Part shown: one piece after another, positions 24,221 through 36,000 of the stretch
How positions within the stretch are numbered: the first letter of the stretch is position 1
Layout: each line of letters starts with the position of its first letter
From: Antitrichia curtipendula
Lineage: Eukaryota; Streptophyta; Bryopsida; Hypnales; Leucodontaceae
Direction of reading: 5' to 3'
NCBI GenBank assembly: GCA_951230915.1
Contig: OX579634.1
Location: forward strand, 15,526,725 to 15,590,724
DNA: 64,000 bases
Made by a program: the position numbers and the translations under genes
The notes under the pieces: generated by a model
Database searches by the model: none
What the model was told of the DNA's origin: nothing
What the model saw: the letters and a program-made list of their open reading frames with translations, nothing else

Positions 24221-27200
24221 ATGCCGCGGAAATCACAGGACTTCTCTGCATTGCGGAGTTCCAATATTGTACAAGAAGTGAATACTGAAGAGGCTTTTAG
24301 ACCACAAAGGCGTAGAAAAAGGCGGAATAGAAATTCTATCGAAGAGGACTCTTCTACTCCGGAAAACGATGGACAAACGTATAACATATGTCCGTGTACT
24401 AAATGTGGAGAGAAAAATAAGCCCACAGTGCGGTCTTCCACAGTCATTGCGCGTCACATTCAGAAGCATAACATATTTGGTCGATATGAGGTAATTCTTC
24501 ATGTCCTAGTTTCTGTTGATGAAAACTACGTTCAAGAATGTATATATTAAAATAGTGATTTAGGTTTCTCATAAAAATGTATCTTTATGATGACTTGTCA
24601 TTTGAAAGAGAAATTAAACATGAAGTTGGGTTTGGTGGTAATCATTACATTTGTAGTTCACATTTGCGTAATGTAACAAAGTGTACGATGTAGGGTTTAT
24701 AGGGTATTGCCTACTTCTATTCAATGAAATACATGTATCACGTGTAGGCTCTTTATCGTGTTGGACTCTCTGAAGGGCCACAGAGGATCTTGTCCCCAGA
24801 ATCCCCTGGTTTTGCACATATTCTAGAGGATGACATTAATCTGGAAGTGCCTAGGGATAACGAGGACATTCCAAAACATCCAGATGTTGTTGTCGCAGAC
24901 TTTTTATTGGATAGGTTGGGGATAGAGGTTCAACCAATGGATGATGAATTACCTCACGTAGAAGAGGAGGGGATGAACTATTTGGCAAAAGAAGCCTCCA
25001 CGCCACTCTACATTGGTTGTCGCTCGAATCGTTTATCTATCATACTCCAATTCCTGAAAGTGCAAGCTCGTCACACAGTGAGCAATGTTTGCATGGATGA
25101 GATCTTTGAGATTATCTCAGACCATATCATTGATCCGAAGTTGGAATCGCAAATGCCGAAAACAAGAGCAGAAGCAAGGAAAGTTATAACATAATTAGGG
25201 TTGAATTACAAGACCATCCATTCATGCCCATGTGACGGCATTCTTTATTATAAAGAGAATGAAGACCTTGAAGTTTGTCCAAAGTGTAGCCTAAGCCGTT
25301 ACCTCGAAGACACGCTAAGCAAAACCGTACCACGAAAGGTAATTCTTTTTCATTACATTTCATTTTGTTACATGTACAAACAAATTTGAACATAAATATG
25401 TCCACCAGTATTTTGAATTTAACATGAAGTATTCTATACATGGTGTGTACAGAAAATGCATTATTTTCCAATTACTCCTCGGCTACAGGCTATATTCCGT
25501 TGCCCAAGTATTTCAAAGCTTATGACTTGGCATCATGATCACAAAAGTGAAGATGATATCATGAGAGGGCCAAATGATTCACCTGCATGGAAATACGCTC
25601 TTAGGCGATGGAAATTTCTTTGTAACCCACGAAGTGTTTTTCTGGGAATGGCCATGGATGGAGTGAATCCTTTTGGCAACAATTCAAGTGCGTACTCTAT
25701 ATGGCCCATTGTACTTACGTGCTATAATCTCCCGCCTTGGCTTGCCATCAAGGCTTCTTTTTTGATACTTGCTGCAATTATTCCAGGTGAGTAAAGACTT
25801 CTCTTTTTGAATATCGTGTTCATATATTGCATAGTATGCATTCAAATCCTTGCAATAATATGTTCGCTAATTTACTACCGTACTTATTCAGGCAAGAGGA
25901 AAGTGAAAGACATGAACGTGTATTTGGCCCCTGTTATTGATGAATTGAATGAACTGTGGACAATTGGAGAAGCATCATTCGATGCAAACAATAAAGAGTC
26001 ATTCATCATGAAGGCCATACTATTGTGGACTATGCACAATTATCCGGGATATGGTGTGGCATCTTCACTTCAAACACAAGGATTTTTTGGATGCCCAGTA
26101 TGCGGCCCAGAGCATGTCAATTCCTACTTTGCAAAGGAATTAGACAAAATCATATACCATAGATACCGTAGGTATTTACCAGAGGGCCATTTGTGGAGGT
26201 TAGATGAATATGCGGTGCAATTCAATGGAGAAGTGGAGCCTTCTTCTAAGCCACCGTCAAGGATGGATGGTTGGGATTGGTTGGCGCAATGGAAAAAAAT
26301 CGAAACAGGAAATTTGCAGCTTCAAAAGAGTGGCATGACAGGATTCTCCAAGTTATATGAACTTGAATATTGGGCGGTAAGGACAATCTTGTCAATCACT
26401 AATATAGCTGCTAGTATACCGCCTTATAGTTGAAATTGTATTCCTTGCATTATATACGTACGGTAATGCAAGTTCTGTACAATATTTAACTTCTGTAAAA
26501 TACATTTTAAACAAAAAATTCATGAAATCTAATATTACTTGTTCTATGTATAGGACCTGAAAATCCGACATCTTCTTGATCCAATGCATATTGAGAAGAA
26601 TGTTTGTTCTTCTCTTTTCAAAACTTTGACAAATGCCAAGGGTACAAAGGCTGATTCCAAATCACAAAGACTGGAAATGAAAAACATGGGTATTATGAAG
26701 GATATGTGGATTCAATCTGGGAATGCACCACCGCAGGCTCCTTGGATTTTGTCGAAGACTGAATTTGGAGAAGTGGTTGAAGTGCTAACAACAACAAGGG
26801 CTCCTAAAAATTATGGTTCTTCTTTTGAATACAAATTCGTGGACAATAAAATAGTAGGCATGAAGACCCATGACTACCACAATTTGTTGCATGACTTGCT
26901 CCCTATTGCGGTTAGGGATGCATTGAACGAAAAAATATGGAGCATTGTATATTGGTTAGGAGAAGTATTTCGGTGGATATGTGGTAAAGAAATTAAAAAT
27001 TCTCAAATTCCGGGTATGAAGACATTTGCAGCAGAGTTAATGTGCGATATGGAACGAAATCTTCCTCCAAGTTTCTTTGACATTCAAGTACATTTGATAT
27101 GGCACTTGGTGGAGGAAGTAGAATTGTGTGGACCCGTATCTTCTTGATGGATGTACTTTTTGGAGCGTTACATGAAAGACCTCAAAAGTTGGGTTAGACA

Positions 27201-28666
27201 GAAGGCTCGTCCAGAGGGTTCTATGGCGGAGGGGTACATTTTATCTGAGGCAATGCATTATACTACCGAGTACACAACTCGATTGGCCCCAAACACTCCT
27301 CAGTTATGGAGGCTAAAAGAGGATCCATGTTTATCAGAGATTGTATTGCCTAGAGCTCATAAAATGCAACGTTTGGATAGAGATCCGGCAGGGAGGATTT
27401 TTTTGACCCAACTGCACAACTTTGTGTTGAAAAACGAGCCATGCATGTCAAAATGGCGGAAAAGATATGTTGAAGAGGTCCCCAACAATGAAGTTGAGTT
27501 CTGTGAATGGGCCCTAGATCTCATGAGAACCCAAATTCGTTTAGGGGAAGCCACATCTGATCGGGAATACAATATTTTACTAGGTCCACATCCAAAAGTT
27601 AAGTTTTTTGCAAACATGTGGGTTGCAGGGAAGTATCTAAGGGTGTTTGCTAGAGATGCTGGTAAAAAAACTCAAGATTTAGGTATGAAATTGAAGTTAT
27701 TGCTTTCATGCTCTTATTAAATTTGTATTGCATTCATAATACTGTAACAAGTGTATATGCAATACGGGATTTTGAATACACAAAAATAATATAAAAAATA
27801 TTTTATATTATGTAACAAATTATATATATGTTGTTGTATGTGATTGTCGTATTATTATTGACCCTAATTATTTCTTCATTTGTAGGCATATCAAGTTCAT
27901 TCTATGATTTGGACGAGAGTGGAGAGCCTTGCACTGTGGAATATTATAGAAGAATCTGCAATATTATTGAAGTTAAATTCACTTCATTTACAATAGTATT
28001 ATTGAAAGGAGATTGGTATGACAGTAAAGCCACAGCTCGTGGAAATCCAAGAGTCCTGGTCGATGAATATAAATTCACTCGCGTACTTACAAGGAAGTTC
28101 ATGCCATCTCATTTGGCTATACATGAACCCTTTGTTTATCCTCTAGATGTAGACCAGGTGTTTTATATTGAAGATAGGCTTAACAGAGGTTGGCATCTGG
28201 TTGTTAAATATGAAGCTAGATCAAAGAAGGTTCTATACAGGACAAAAGTGGATGTGGCTGGCCAAGAAGATGATGGAAGCGAAGCATTTGAAGACAATGA
28301 TAGGAATGCAAATGATCAAGCATTCCAATCACGAAATTTGGAAAATAGAGTTGACCTCGTGTCTATGGAATTCAATGATGACACAGAAGAGGAATTCACT
28401 GATGACAATAACGAAGACGACACATGTGAAGAAGAAAATCTTGCTCAATCATCTGAGCATCCTCAATCAAATGATTTGGATAACAATGAGTACGACACTC
28501 ACATGAAGGAGGGAGTTCCAGTACCAGGCTTGAGACAAAAAAACAAGGTTCCAAAGGTATTTTGGAGAACACTTAATTGAAGAAGACAACTTATCATCTT
28601 CTGGATTAGAAGATACAGATGTGTTGCCAGATATCATCGGGAATTCAGGGAGTGACAAAGAATGAT
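24221..28666 (+). pseudogene. TNP2-type CACTA transposase, six exons, nonsense-mutated
   Basis: Exons by eye: 24221-24490, 24748-25338, 25453-25786, 25892-26376, 26554-27682, 27886 to about 28666. All junctions keep frame. Exon 1 has the transposase-associated CPCTKC motif. Exons 2-5 hold the TNP2 core, including HSCPCDGILYY, AMDGVNPFG, GCPVCG and DPMHIEKNVCSSL. Late exon 5 resembles DUF4218 (ERYMKDLKSWVRQKARPEGS). Exon 6 resembles DUF4216 and ends in an acidic tail. In-frame stops are TAA at 25192-25194 and TGA at 27145-27147, where a family arginine is expected. A frameshift near 28556 hides a tail ending at 28664-28666. TNP2 is the catalytic DDE transposase of En/Spm elements. Confidence 0.85.
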
Positions 28667-31399
28667 GACTATAATTTATTTGTCTTGCCTTGTAATTTGA
28701 TTCATGTCTTTTTTAGTTACTTTGGTTCTTAAATTTTGAAAACCACGCAATACGTGGCGTGGTGAATACTTTGTGCACTTGAGTTCACAGAAGTATGCTA
28801 TGTTAATTTTGAGGGGTACTGTGGTACTATTTGATTTTGTGGTATTGATTAATGAATTGTAAGTAAGGATCATATTGAAGGTTTTACTAATTTCTTAATT
28901 TTCAAAATGTGTTTACTTTACTAATTCAGCATGGAAACTAATATATGTATGTACACTTTGAATATTGCGCCTCAATAGTTACAAATGTGGAAGTTATCTT
29001 TTGTAATCCTATCGGTGATTGAATATTTAAAAAATGAATTGTAGGATCTACAATTTCTAGAAGTATATCTATACTACTAATATACTACTAAAATCATAAG
29101 CTCTCCGATGACCTCATGAAAACTACTGAATTGGTCCATTTTGACCCTCATAAAATAATTTTTAATTCTCTGAAATTATCAAAATAAAGATGTGGAAGTC
29201 AAGATCAAACTATATTTTAGTGTATAAAGATATTTGATATGTACAGAAGATTCTTGAAAAAAAACTATTAATTTATGAGAAGAGCCAATTCATATTGTGA
29301 ACTAGTATTTTTCATCACTTCTAGAAACTAAAAATTATTGTTCATCTATGGATCTTTGAAGACATCTACAAAAAAGGATAAGAATGTCTTATAATAAATA
29401 TGAATACAGAAGAAGGAGTAAAATTGCTCGTAAAGTATGTTATGAATTTTATAAAAGACCAAGTGTATACAAACAAGAAGGGCAAGAGACTAAAATAAAA
29501 AGAATTTGAATTAGAGTAATAATATTATGTAGAATTTATGACAACTATTTTAGGTTAAAATTAGGTAGAGCAATGGTAATGAGGATAGTTGCAAAAATTA
29601 TAATATTCACATATATTTAGACCTATAACTATGTAGGATACCAATAAAAAATAAAAAATTTATCCTACAATTAGGGATATTATGAAAGGGGAATAAAGTT
29701 CCATTATATATACACAAGTTTTGTACCATACTATGCAAATCATAAATTGTTAGCATGGTTAACTTTGTATTGACTATACATTGAGTTTGCAATTTCTAAA
29801 TTGATTGTATCAGTTTCAACAATTGACTTCACAATTTTCAAACAAAATTCTAAATTTTTCCTGGTGAAAAATTGAATTTATTTGTTTCTGAGACATCTAA
29901 ACATTTGTAAAGAATTTTATACAAGGAGTTTGATGATTTTTATTTTACAATATCATTGCAAGTATTATTTGAAATTCCAACAGGTAAAAAATTTGTTTAA
30001 ATGATATAGTCAATGTGTAGCAAAGCAAGCACCAACCGCTACTGTACTATCTAAAATCAAAAATTCTATGGTGAAAACTGTGCATTGGACTCCAATAATA
30101 GAAGGTTGAAAAAAATGGCTTGGCACTAGAAGTTGCATTTAAATAGCATCTCATATAATCATAGGAATTGAGAATCACAATTACTATATGATCCATTTAC
30201 CCTAAACCACATTACGAAGCCTTAGAGTCATAGATTGCAAAATAAACATTATTTATATAATGTTTACCATCATATCCTTTTTTTTTGGGAGGCATTCACC
30301 TCCTAAGGTTTTAAATCAATTGTAATTGGAGATGACATTATATAGTATGAAAATATATATTTTTTAAATTCTCAATAGCTATTATTGTAACACCAATAAA
30401 AGTTTAAAGAAAAAGAACACTAAGAGATCAGAAGGTGACTATTATGAAACAATCACCATGATACGTCAAGAAGTACTTGTTGTAATGTATCCTCGAAATA
30501 GTCTTTCAAGTTTTTAAATTTTTAATCCTAAATCCTAAGACTTGTTTCATTTGTAATTTCAATTTTTCTTTTTCTTTTACAATTTTACAATTTCATAGGC
30601 GTATAATACTATACAAAACAAAGGAACAAAATTAGTAATTTTTTCCTATAATTTTTCTATATAAAATAGTAATGCCTACATTTTATGTGTCCATTTTGCT
30701 TAATAATTGAAGAATACAAAGGTATTTTTATATAATGTTATTTATTGCATGTGACACTTAATACTTAATGATGAATTCTTTATTGAATGTTTTATTTCTT
30801 GAAAAAGTATGATACAAAAGTGAATGTGGATTTCTAATTATAATTTGTGGAGTTCATTGCCTTTCCGTTTAGAGATACGTTTCATGTATCTTCTTTGGTT
30901 TCTCTTGTTTATTAACTAAGAAGGTTCAAATGAAAGATGAATTCAGACTGTACTTCAATTCCCATTACATACGGCAGATGGAAACTGAACTAAGTGAAAG
31001 GAACTCCTGATTTGAACGAACTGTGAACGAATTTTGCCCATCCCGCCAGAAACTGGCCAATGAGAACAATTCCCCCCATAACGTACCCTATACAGCAAGG
31101 CCACCAGGCAGAGTGCTCCCAGAATTAAACTCTGGCGAGAGGGAGCGAATTTGTCAACATGCTAATTGATATTGAACTTGGCTTTTTGCATACACTTCAG
31201 CAGATTCGGGAGCAAAAATAGCCGGGTCCACCTGCCTTTCACTATTCAAACCCTCCCCAAACTATTAAAAGAACAAGCAATTCCTGAACCGCGAACGGAA
31301 CATCTGGAAATCCCTGTAGCTCATTCTTCGAACCTATAAATAGAACACCTTTAACCTCAAACAGCACTGGAACGGCTTCGGGAACGCCAGTATGCACCG
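28667..31399. other. 3' non-coding part of the CACTA element
   Basis: Very AT-rich with no supported gene until about 30950. From 30950 to 31400 the sequence is GC-richer and leads into the subterminal repeats. Confidence 0.5.
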
Positions 31400-31545
31400 C
31401 TCTCGAAGCAAACGTTGGTCAAACGTTGCTCTGACATTTAATTCTCCAAACTTGCCACGTTCATCACCAGACGTTGCTTATTTTTTTAGGCACCACCCTA
31501 AACGTGACTAAAAAACGTTGCAAACCCCCCCGATTTCTAGTAGTG
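31400..31545 (-). repeat. Right terminal and subterminal repeats of the CACTA element
   Basis: ACGTTG occurs at least four times in about 120 bp (AAACGTTGGTCAAACGTTGC, CAGACGTTGCTTA, AAAACGTTGCAAAC), before the terminal inverted repeat ending TTTCTAGTAGTG at 31545. Confidence 0.7.
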
Positions 31546-31620
31546 GCAGCTAAGCTGATCTTGGATCGAAGGATCCCTGTCTCGCTGATCTAGTATGTAC
31601 TTCCTACTCTTACAAACCTT

Positions 31621-31632
31621 GCTCTGATACCA
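31621..31632 (-). promoter_or_regulatory. tRNA-iMet primer binding site of the Copia element
   Basis: On the minus strand, TGGTATCAGAGC directly follows the LTR end CTACA. This is the usual plant Copia primer site, complementary to the 3' end of initiator methionine tRNA. Confidence 0.9.
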
Positions 31633-31852
31633 TGTAGAAAGAGTCAGGTAAACACGTAGGTGTTTTCTGGAAGCGTCTCAGCTTCACAATGCTGGTATCA
31701 TTAATCTTCAGAGAGCGAACAAAGAGTCCTAACAAAGAGTCCTAACTAAAGCTTATGTACTGCTAATCTACAGGATGTACAGTGGATGAAGAAAGGGCAC
31801 TAATGAACGGAGTGCCAGCTGTCGAGGCTAGGAGCGAGCGTAAATTTCAACA
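31633..31852 (-). repeat. 5' LTR of the Copia element (220 bp)
   Basis: On the minus strand the LTR begins TGTTGAAATTTACG and ends CCTGACTCTTTCTACA, a standard TG...CA pair. It directly abuts the target duplication CAGAC on the outside and the primer binding site on the inside. Confidence 0.85.
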
Positions 31853-31857
31853 CAGAC

Positions 31858-32843
31858 CTGCCCTCCTCTATCCAACTGGTACGGTAGGGGCTCTGATTTC
31901 TTATTTTGCACTCACAAATGTGAGCGTCCTGGTGGAGATGCTCTAAAGTTGTGCGCTTGCACCCTAATCCCAACATTGAGCACTTCGATGAAACAAACTG
32001 AAAAGGAAGTCAGCATGAAGATTGGAACTTATCGAGGTCCGAGACTTCAACTGGGACCCATTCCGAATTGGTTTCCGACAGCAGTTTCCAACAAGAGATC
32101 ACTGCAAGCGGCGTTTCAGAAAAGCCGGTGAACATCACAAGCGCAGCAGAATGAATCGACACGAACTCAGTCACGACTTCCAGCAATCTGCTTTGCTCCT
32201 TTCAAAAATTGCACAAAGGATACGAAAATTGCCCGAACTGGTTCTCCGAACTCACGCACCTCCATCGCATCGCTGCGAGCTTTGCACGGCATGGGATTCC
32301 CTGGGGCCTAAACAATTACTCCGTCCTACGTAATTGTAAGCCACGAACTTGCTATCGTCATACCCTGGAGACACTCCCTCGGGTCCGTTTCGACTGCAAT
32401 TTCCGAGTAAAAGTCGTCTCCTATGGGCAGCGAATATGCTCACATTTTTTCACTTCAAACACCCTCGGGGACTCACTCACTGTTGCGACGGACTTTGGGA
32501 CGGAATTTCCGAACCAAAGTTACGAGGTAGTTGTGCTTTGTCGCCAGCGACCTCTGTGTGTGTTTCCTGCTGGTCGTCGCAGATGCTTCTCCAAGGCACA
32601 AGGAGCTGAGTTCAGGTCGTGCTTGCCGTGGAGCTCACGTACCCCAGCTTCCAGATTCGCCGAAGAATTCCCTAGGGTGGGGGTACAGCAGCGCTGCACA
32701 ACATGACAACAGGGTTACCGTCGAAGTAGCTAGTCGGCGCACGATCATGGCCCTGGGGAGTCTGATTATTCTGCGCTGGGCTTGCACGTGAGCGCCGCAC
32801 GGAACCATTTGGGTCTGTCGCGAGTTCATGTAGCTCTGGTGCT
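31858..32843. other. Intergenic region upstream of the dynamin gene
   Basis: GC-richer than the rest of the intergenic sequence. Open frames occur on both strands but none resembles a known protein. It probably contains the promoter and 5' leader of the DRP2 gene. GGAGATGCTCTAA at about 31934-31946 is a repeat terminus also seen elsewhere in the window. Confidence 0.4.
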
Positions 32844-32950
32844 GAATTGTCCCTTGAATGTCCCTTGAATTGTTTCGAGAATTTTCCCTTGAATTTTGCC
32901 TCGAATTGTCTCGTGAATTGTCTCGAGAATTGTTCCGTGAATTGTTCCGA
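32844..32950 (+). repeat. 12-bp minisatellite, nine units, just upstream of the DRP2 start
   Basis: Nine consecutive units begin GAAT and follow the pattern GAATTGTNYCNN. Eight are 12 bases long and the second is 11. Examples are GAATTGTCTCGA, GAATTGTTCCGT and GAATTTTCCCTT. The array ends 58 bases before the DRP2 ATG, so it is likely in the promoter or 5' UTR. Units at the right end are the most alike. Confidence 0.9.
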
Positions 32951-33008
32951 TCGAGCGGTGCTTGTTGCCCGACTTGGAGTTCAAGGGGAGGACTGAGAAG
33001 GAGTCCAC

Positions 33009-36000
33009 ATGGCTGCCGCGAAAGGGAGCGAGGAGCGCTTTGCAGGCGCCATGGAGAGCCTGGTCCTGCTGGCGGAGTCCATGCAGCAGGCTTCGGCGTT
33101 GCTGGCCGACGCGGACGACGGGGATGATTCCTCCGAGGCTCAGTCGGCTTCGTTTCTCAACATCGTCGCCCTTGGCAGCGTCGTAAGATCCTCGACCCAC
33201 CTGCCCCTCACAATTGCTAAATTCTTGCGCAATTCACAAACAAAACTCTGCGCAATTGACGTACTTCTCGAACACAATCCAAATTGACCTTCAGGAGATG
33301 TATCCCGAAGTGACGGAGCGTTTCTCGGATTGCTACTCACGGCATTCGTGTTGTGTGTTTGTGTGTGTGTAAGCAGGGGGCCGGCAAATCTGCAGTGCTG
33401 AACAGTCTCATGGGCTATCCTGTGTTGGTAATTCTCATCACCCAGCTTGCAAGCGCTTCCTGAGACTAAATTTAGAGTTCCTTGGAGAATCATGCATTTT
33501 AGGGTGACTCAATTTGCAAGATATGGAAGGTTGTGCTTGTAAGAGAGGCATTTACGATAGCAGGAATCGTGGTATATGTCAACATTCTTCAAATGTAGAT
33601 TTCGTCTTTCGTAAATGAAGCACAAGCAATCTGGTTTGGCTCAGATGTCTTTCATCTTCATGAGTTTTTTGCCGAAGAAAAGAAAGTGCTTATAATTTTC
33701 TAGGTTAGGGTTTACGACTTCTTGACACGAGAGTGTCGATCTTGGATGCGTATTGCAGCCCACCGGAGAGAACGGTGCAACGCGGGCACCCATTGTCATT
33801 CAGATGCAGCGCGGTAGCGGAAGTAGCAACAGGGGACTCTATCTTGTTGTGGAGGGGAGAAACCCGAGTTCTGTCACGGCAAGTACGGTCTCTTTCGATC
33901 CAGTAGCTTAGTTTGTCCCAGTTCTCTTTTCAAGCATCAGCAAGACAGAGTGTTATCACTCAGGCCTTTGAATTAATTTTTTTTTTTTTTTCCACTTATG
34001 GATACCTATTAAATTGTCTACTTTCACGTCCATGGCACCAGGCGAGGTTCGTCATTCGTTGCAAGGGAGGTTGAAAACTTGGTCACCAAATGCAAGGAGT
34101 GGTCGAACTCAAGGAATTCAGCTCACCCTCCAGTCTGATGCAGGTGAGATTATAATGGTTGGTAGGGCGTGGTGGTGGCCTGCTTTGGTACCAGCAAGCT
34201 TCGTTGTTTGGCCCAAGATTTGATGGTTCTTAATTTGATTGGTCATGCTGTAATAACATAATTCAGACGGTGGCAAATTCTATATCACCAGAATCAGTCA
34301 AGAACAGTGCAATTGTTGGTAAAAAAATGCATAGAATCAAACCAAAGAAACCCTTCATATGATCCACTCAAAAATGCTAAAAAACTTGAGGTCCCGATTT
34401 GGACCTCGTCCTTTAGAGGTTAGTAGCGGACTCTATTGTGACATTGATACAGAAGAGTTGGACCTATGCAGCTCCGCCTTTGAAGTTATGCGATATCCCT
34501 GGGCTGGGCGGTACAACAGAGGAATCAATCGTAAGTTGTATGTTTTTATTTTTATTTTTGTCTCGTATGATTTTTGATTTGCACCTCATGAACTTTCTTA
34601 CAGCCATAGCAGTGACGAGCATGACTAATCTACACTTCTACTTGTCATCACATTGGTATTTCTCCAGGCGCAAGACTTTGCGGAGCACAATGATGCTATT
34701 CTTCTGGTTGTGGTTTCAGCTGCATCAGTGCGAGAGGTTGCCACCTCCAGAGCCTTAAAACTGGCTCAAGAACTGGATTCTGACGGTACGCCCATTACCG
34801 AAGTCTCGGCTCATCTCTGGCCCTATTTGCCTGCTTTCTCTGACCCTTTCCATCGCACCCACTTAGGGCCACTTTAGAGTTTATATTGCACACGTCAAAG
34901 CAGCAAGCTGAGAATTTGAACCAGTATCATGTTCCATTGCATTTATGAGACATATTAGGTAACATGCGTCCAATCTGCCCAAATGTGGTAGCTATCAAAA
35001 AAATTTGGCACCAATCAGGGCCTAATTCACAAGCTTGTTCCTTTTGAGCTGCGCAATCTAAAGTGTCCCTTTTAGTAGATCTAAAATTTGATTACTTATT
35101 GCATATCCTGCACATCAATGCGTACTGAAACCAATCAATCAGCAATGAGCTTACGAAGGAGACAGTTGCTGTAGAACTTATGCGACCTGTAATTGGACAA
35201 TTGATGTGCAGCTACGCGAACTGTTGGAGTGATCACCAAAGTCGACCAAGCATCATCCGATCGGCGGAGCCTGGATGCAATAGCTGCTCTGCTTTCTGGA
35301 AACGGTCCAGCCAGCACGCAAGAAATTCCGTGGGTGGCGATGATCGGGCAATCCGTGTCGATTGCTGCGGCTCATGGCTCCGAAGATTCTTTGGAAACGG
35401 CGTGGAAAGCCGAAGCCGACTCTCTCAAGACTCTTCTGACTCAGTCCACACCAACCAAGCTCGGAAGAGTGGCTCTGGTGGAAACCATCGCCAAGCAAGT
35501 CCGGAAGCGGCTGAAACAACGTCTGCCTACGCTTTTGTCAGGGTAAGAATCTTCTTGGAGTTCACCACTCTTTTAATTCACGGTTTAATGTACCACCAAA
35601 ATAGGGTGCCATTAAAACAGTTTAATGTCAATTTTACAACAATAGTGTACATACCGTTGAGAAGCTTTTGATGTAGTGGGCCCTCAATAGACAAGAACGT
35701 CAATTTCGTTGAATTGGCGTATTCCACAACTTTGACACTTTCATTACATGAAGCTTGAAACTTAATTTAATAACTGTCCTAGTTTTCAGAGCTTTGTGTG
35801 CATTTTTGGGTCACGATTTTGGATCCTGAGTTGCGCCAATCTAACGAAACTGAACACAAAAGTTCCAAAGCGCACTAATTGGTACTCCAATATCTGTTTA
35901 TGAATAGGACCGGGACTCTAATATGTGGTGTTCAAAGTAGCATTAAAACATTAAACCTATGAAATGGTGTACACTGAATGTGCACTGAACAGAATAAACA

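Larger units (their letters stand above)
17155..31545. mobile_element. CACTA (En/Spm) DNA transposon, 14.4 kb, inserted in the Copia leader
   Basis: The left end reads CACTACTAGAAACCGAGGG. The right end, reverse-complemented, reads CACTACTAGAAATCGGGG. Both sides carry the 3-bp target duplication GCA (17152-17154 and 31546-31548). It sits between the Copia primer site and gag, so it entered after the retrotransposon. Inside are two divergent genes: a TNP2-type transposase on the plus strand (24221-28666) and a second transposon protein on the minus strand (18363-21645). ACGTTG motifs cluster at both ends. Both genes carry stops, so this copy is not autonomous now. Confidence 0.93.
12204..31852 (-). 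mobile_element. Ty1/Copia LTR retrotransposon, split by a CACTA insertion
   Basis: The whole block is flanked by the same 5-bp target duplication, CAGAC (12199-12203 and 31853-31857). Read on the minus strand it has a 5' LTR (31633-31852), a tRNA-iMet primer site (31621-31632), a leader broken by the CACTA element (17155-31545), then gag, protease, integrase, RT and RNase H (17026 to about 12910). Without the insertion it would be about 5.3 kb. The order protease-integrase-RT-RNase H is diagnostic of Copia. The 3' end is abnormal: after about 12910 the pol end and LTR are replaced by unrelated sequence, and only the last 16 bp of an LTR remain at 12204-12219. The element is dead. Confidence 0.9.

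Noticed and set aside
23195..29225. Alternative CACTA boundaries around TNP2 (CACTAAGAC at 23197, TTTAGTG near 29220)
   Set aside because: These ends do not form inverted repeats and lack matching 3-bp flanks, unlike the 17155 and 31545 ends.
32209..32706. 165-codon open frame upstream of DRP2
   Set aside because: Cysteine- and arginine-rich with no recognisable domain, overlapped by other frames of similar length. Typical of chance in GC-richer sequence.
32844..32950. Heat-shock element array in the minisatellite
   Set aside because: GAA and TTC blocks recur but are separated by three bases. Canonical heat-shock elements need two-base spacing.
32826..33200. Minus-strand open frame of 124 codons opposite DRP2 exon 1
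   Set aside because: It is the shadow of exon 1 and of the 12-bp minisatellite, whose multiple-of-three period keeps frames open. It resembles no protein.
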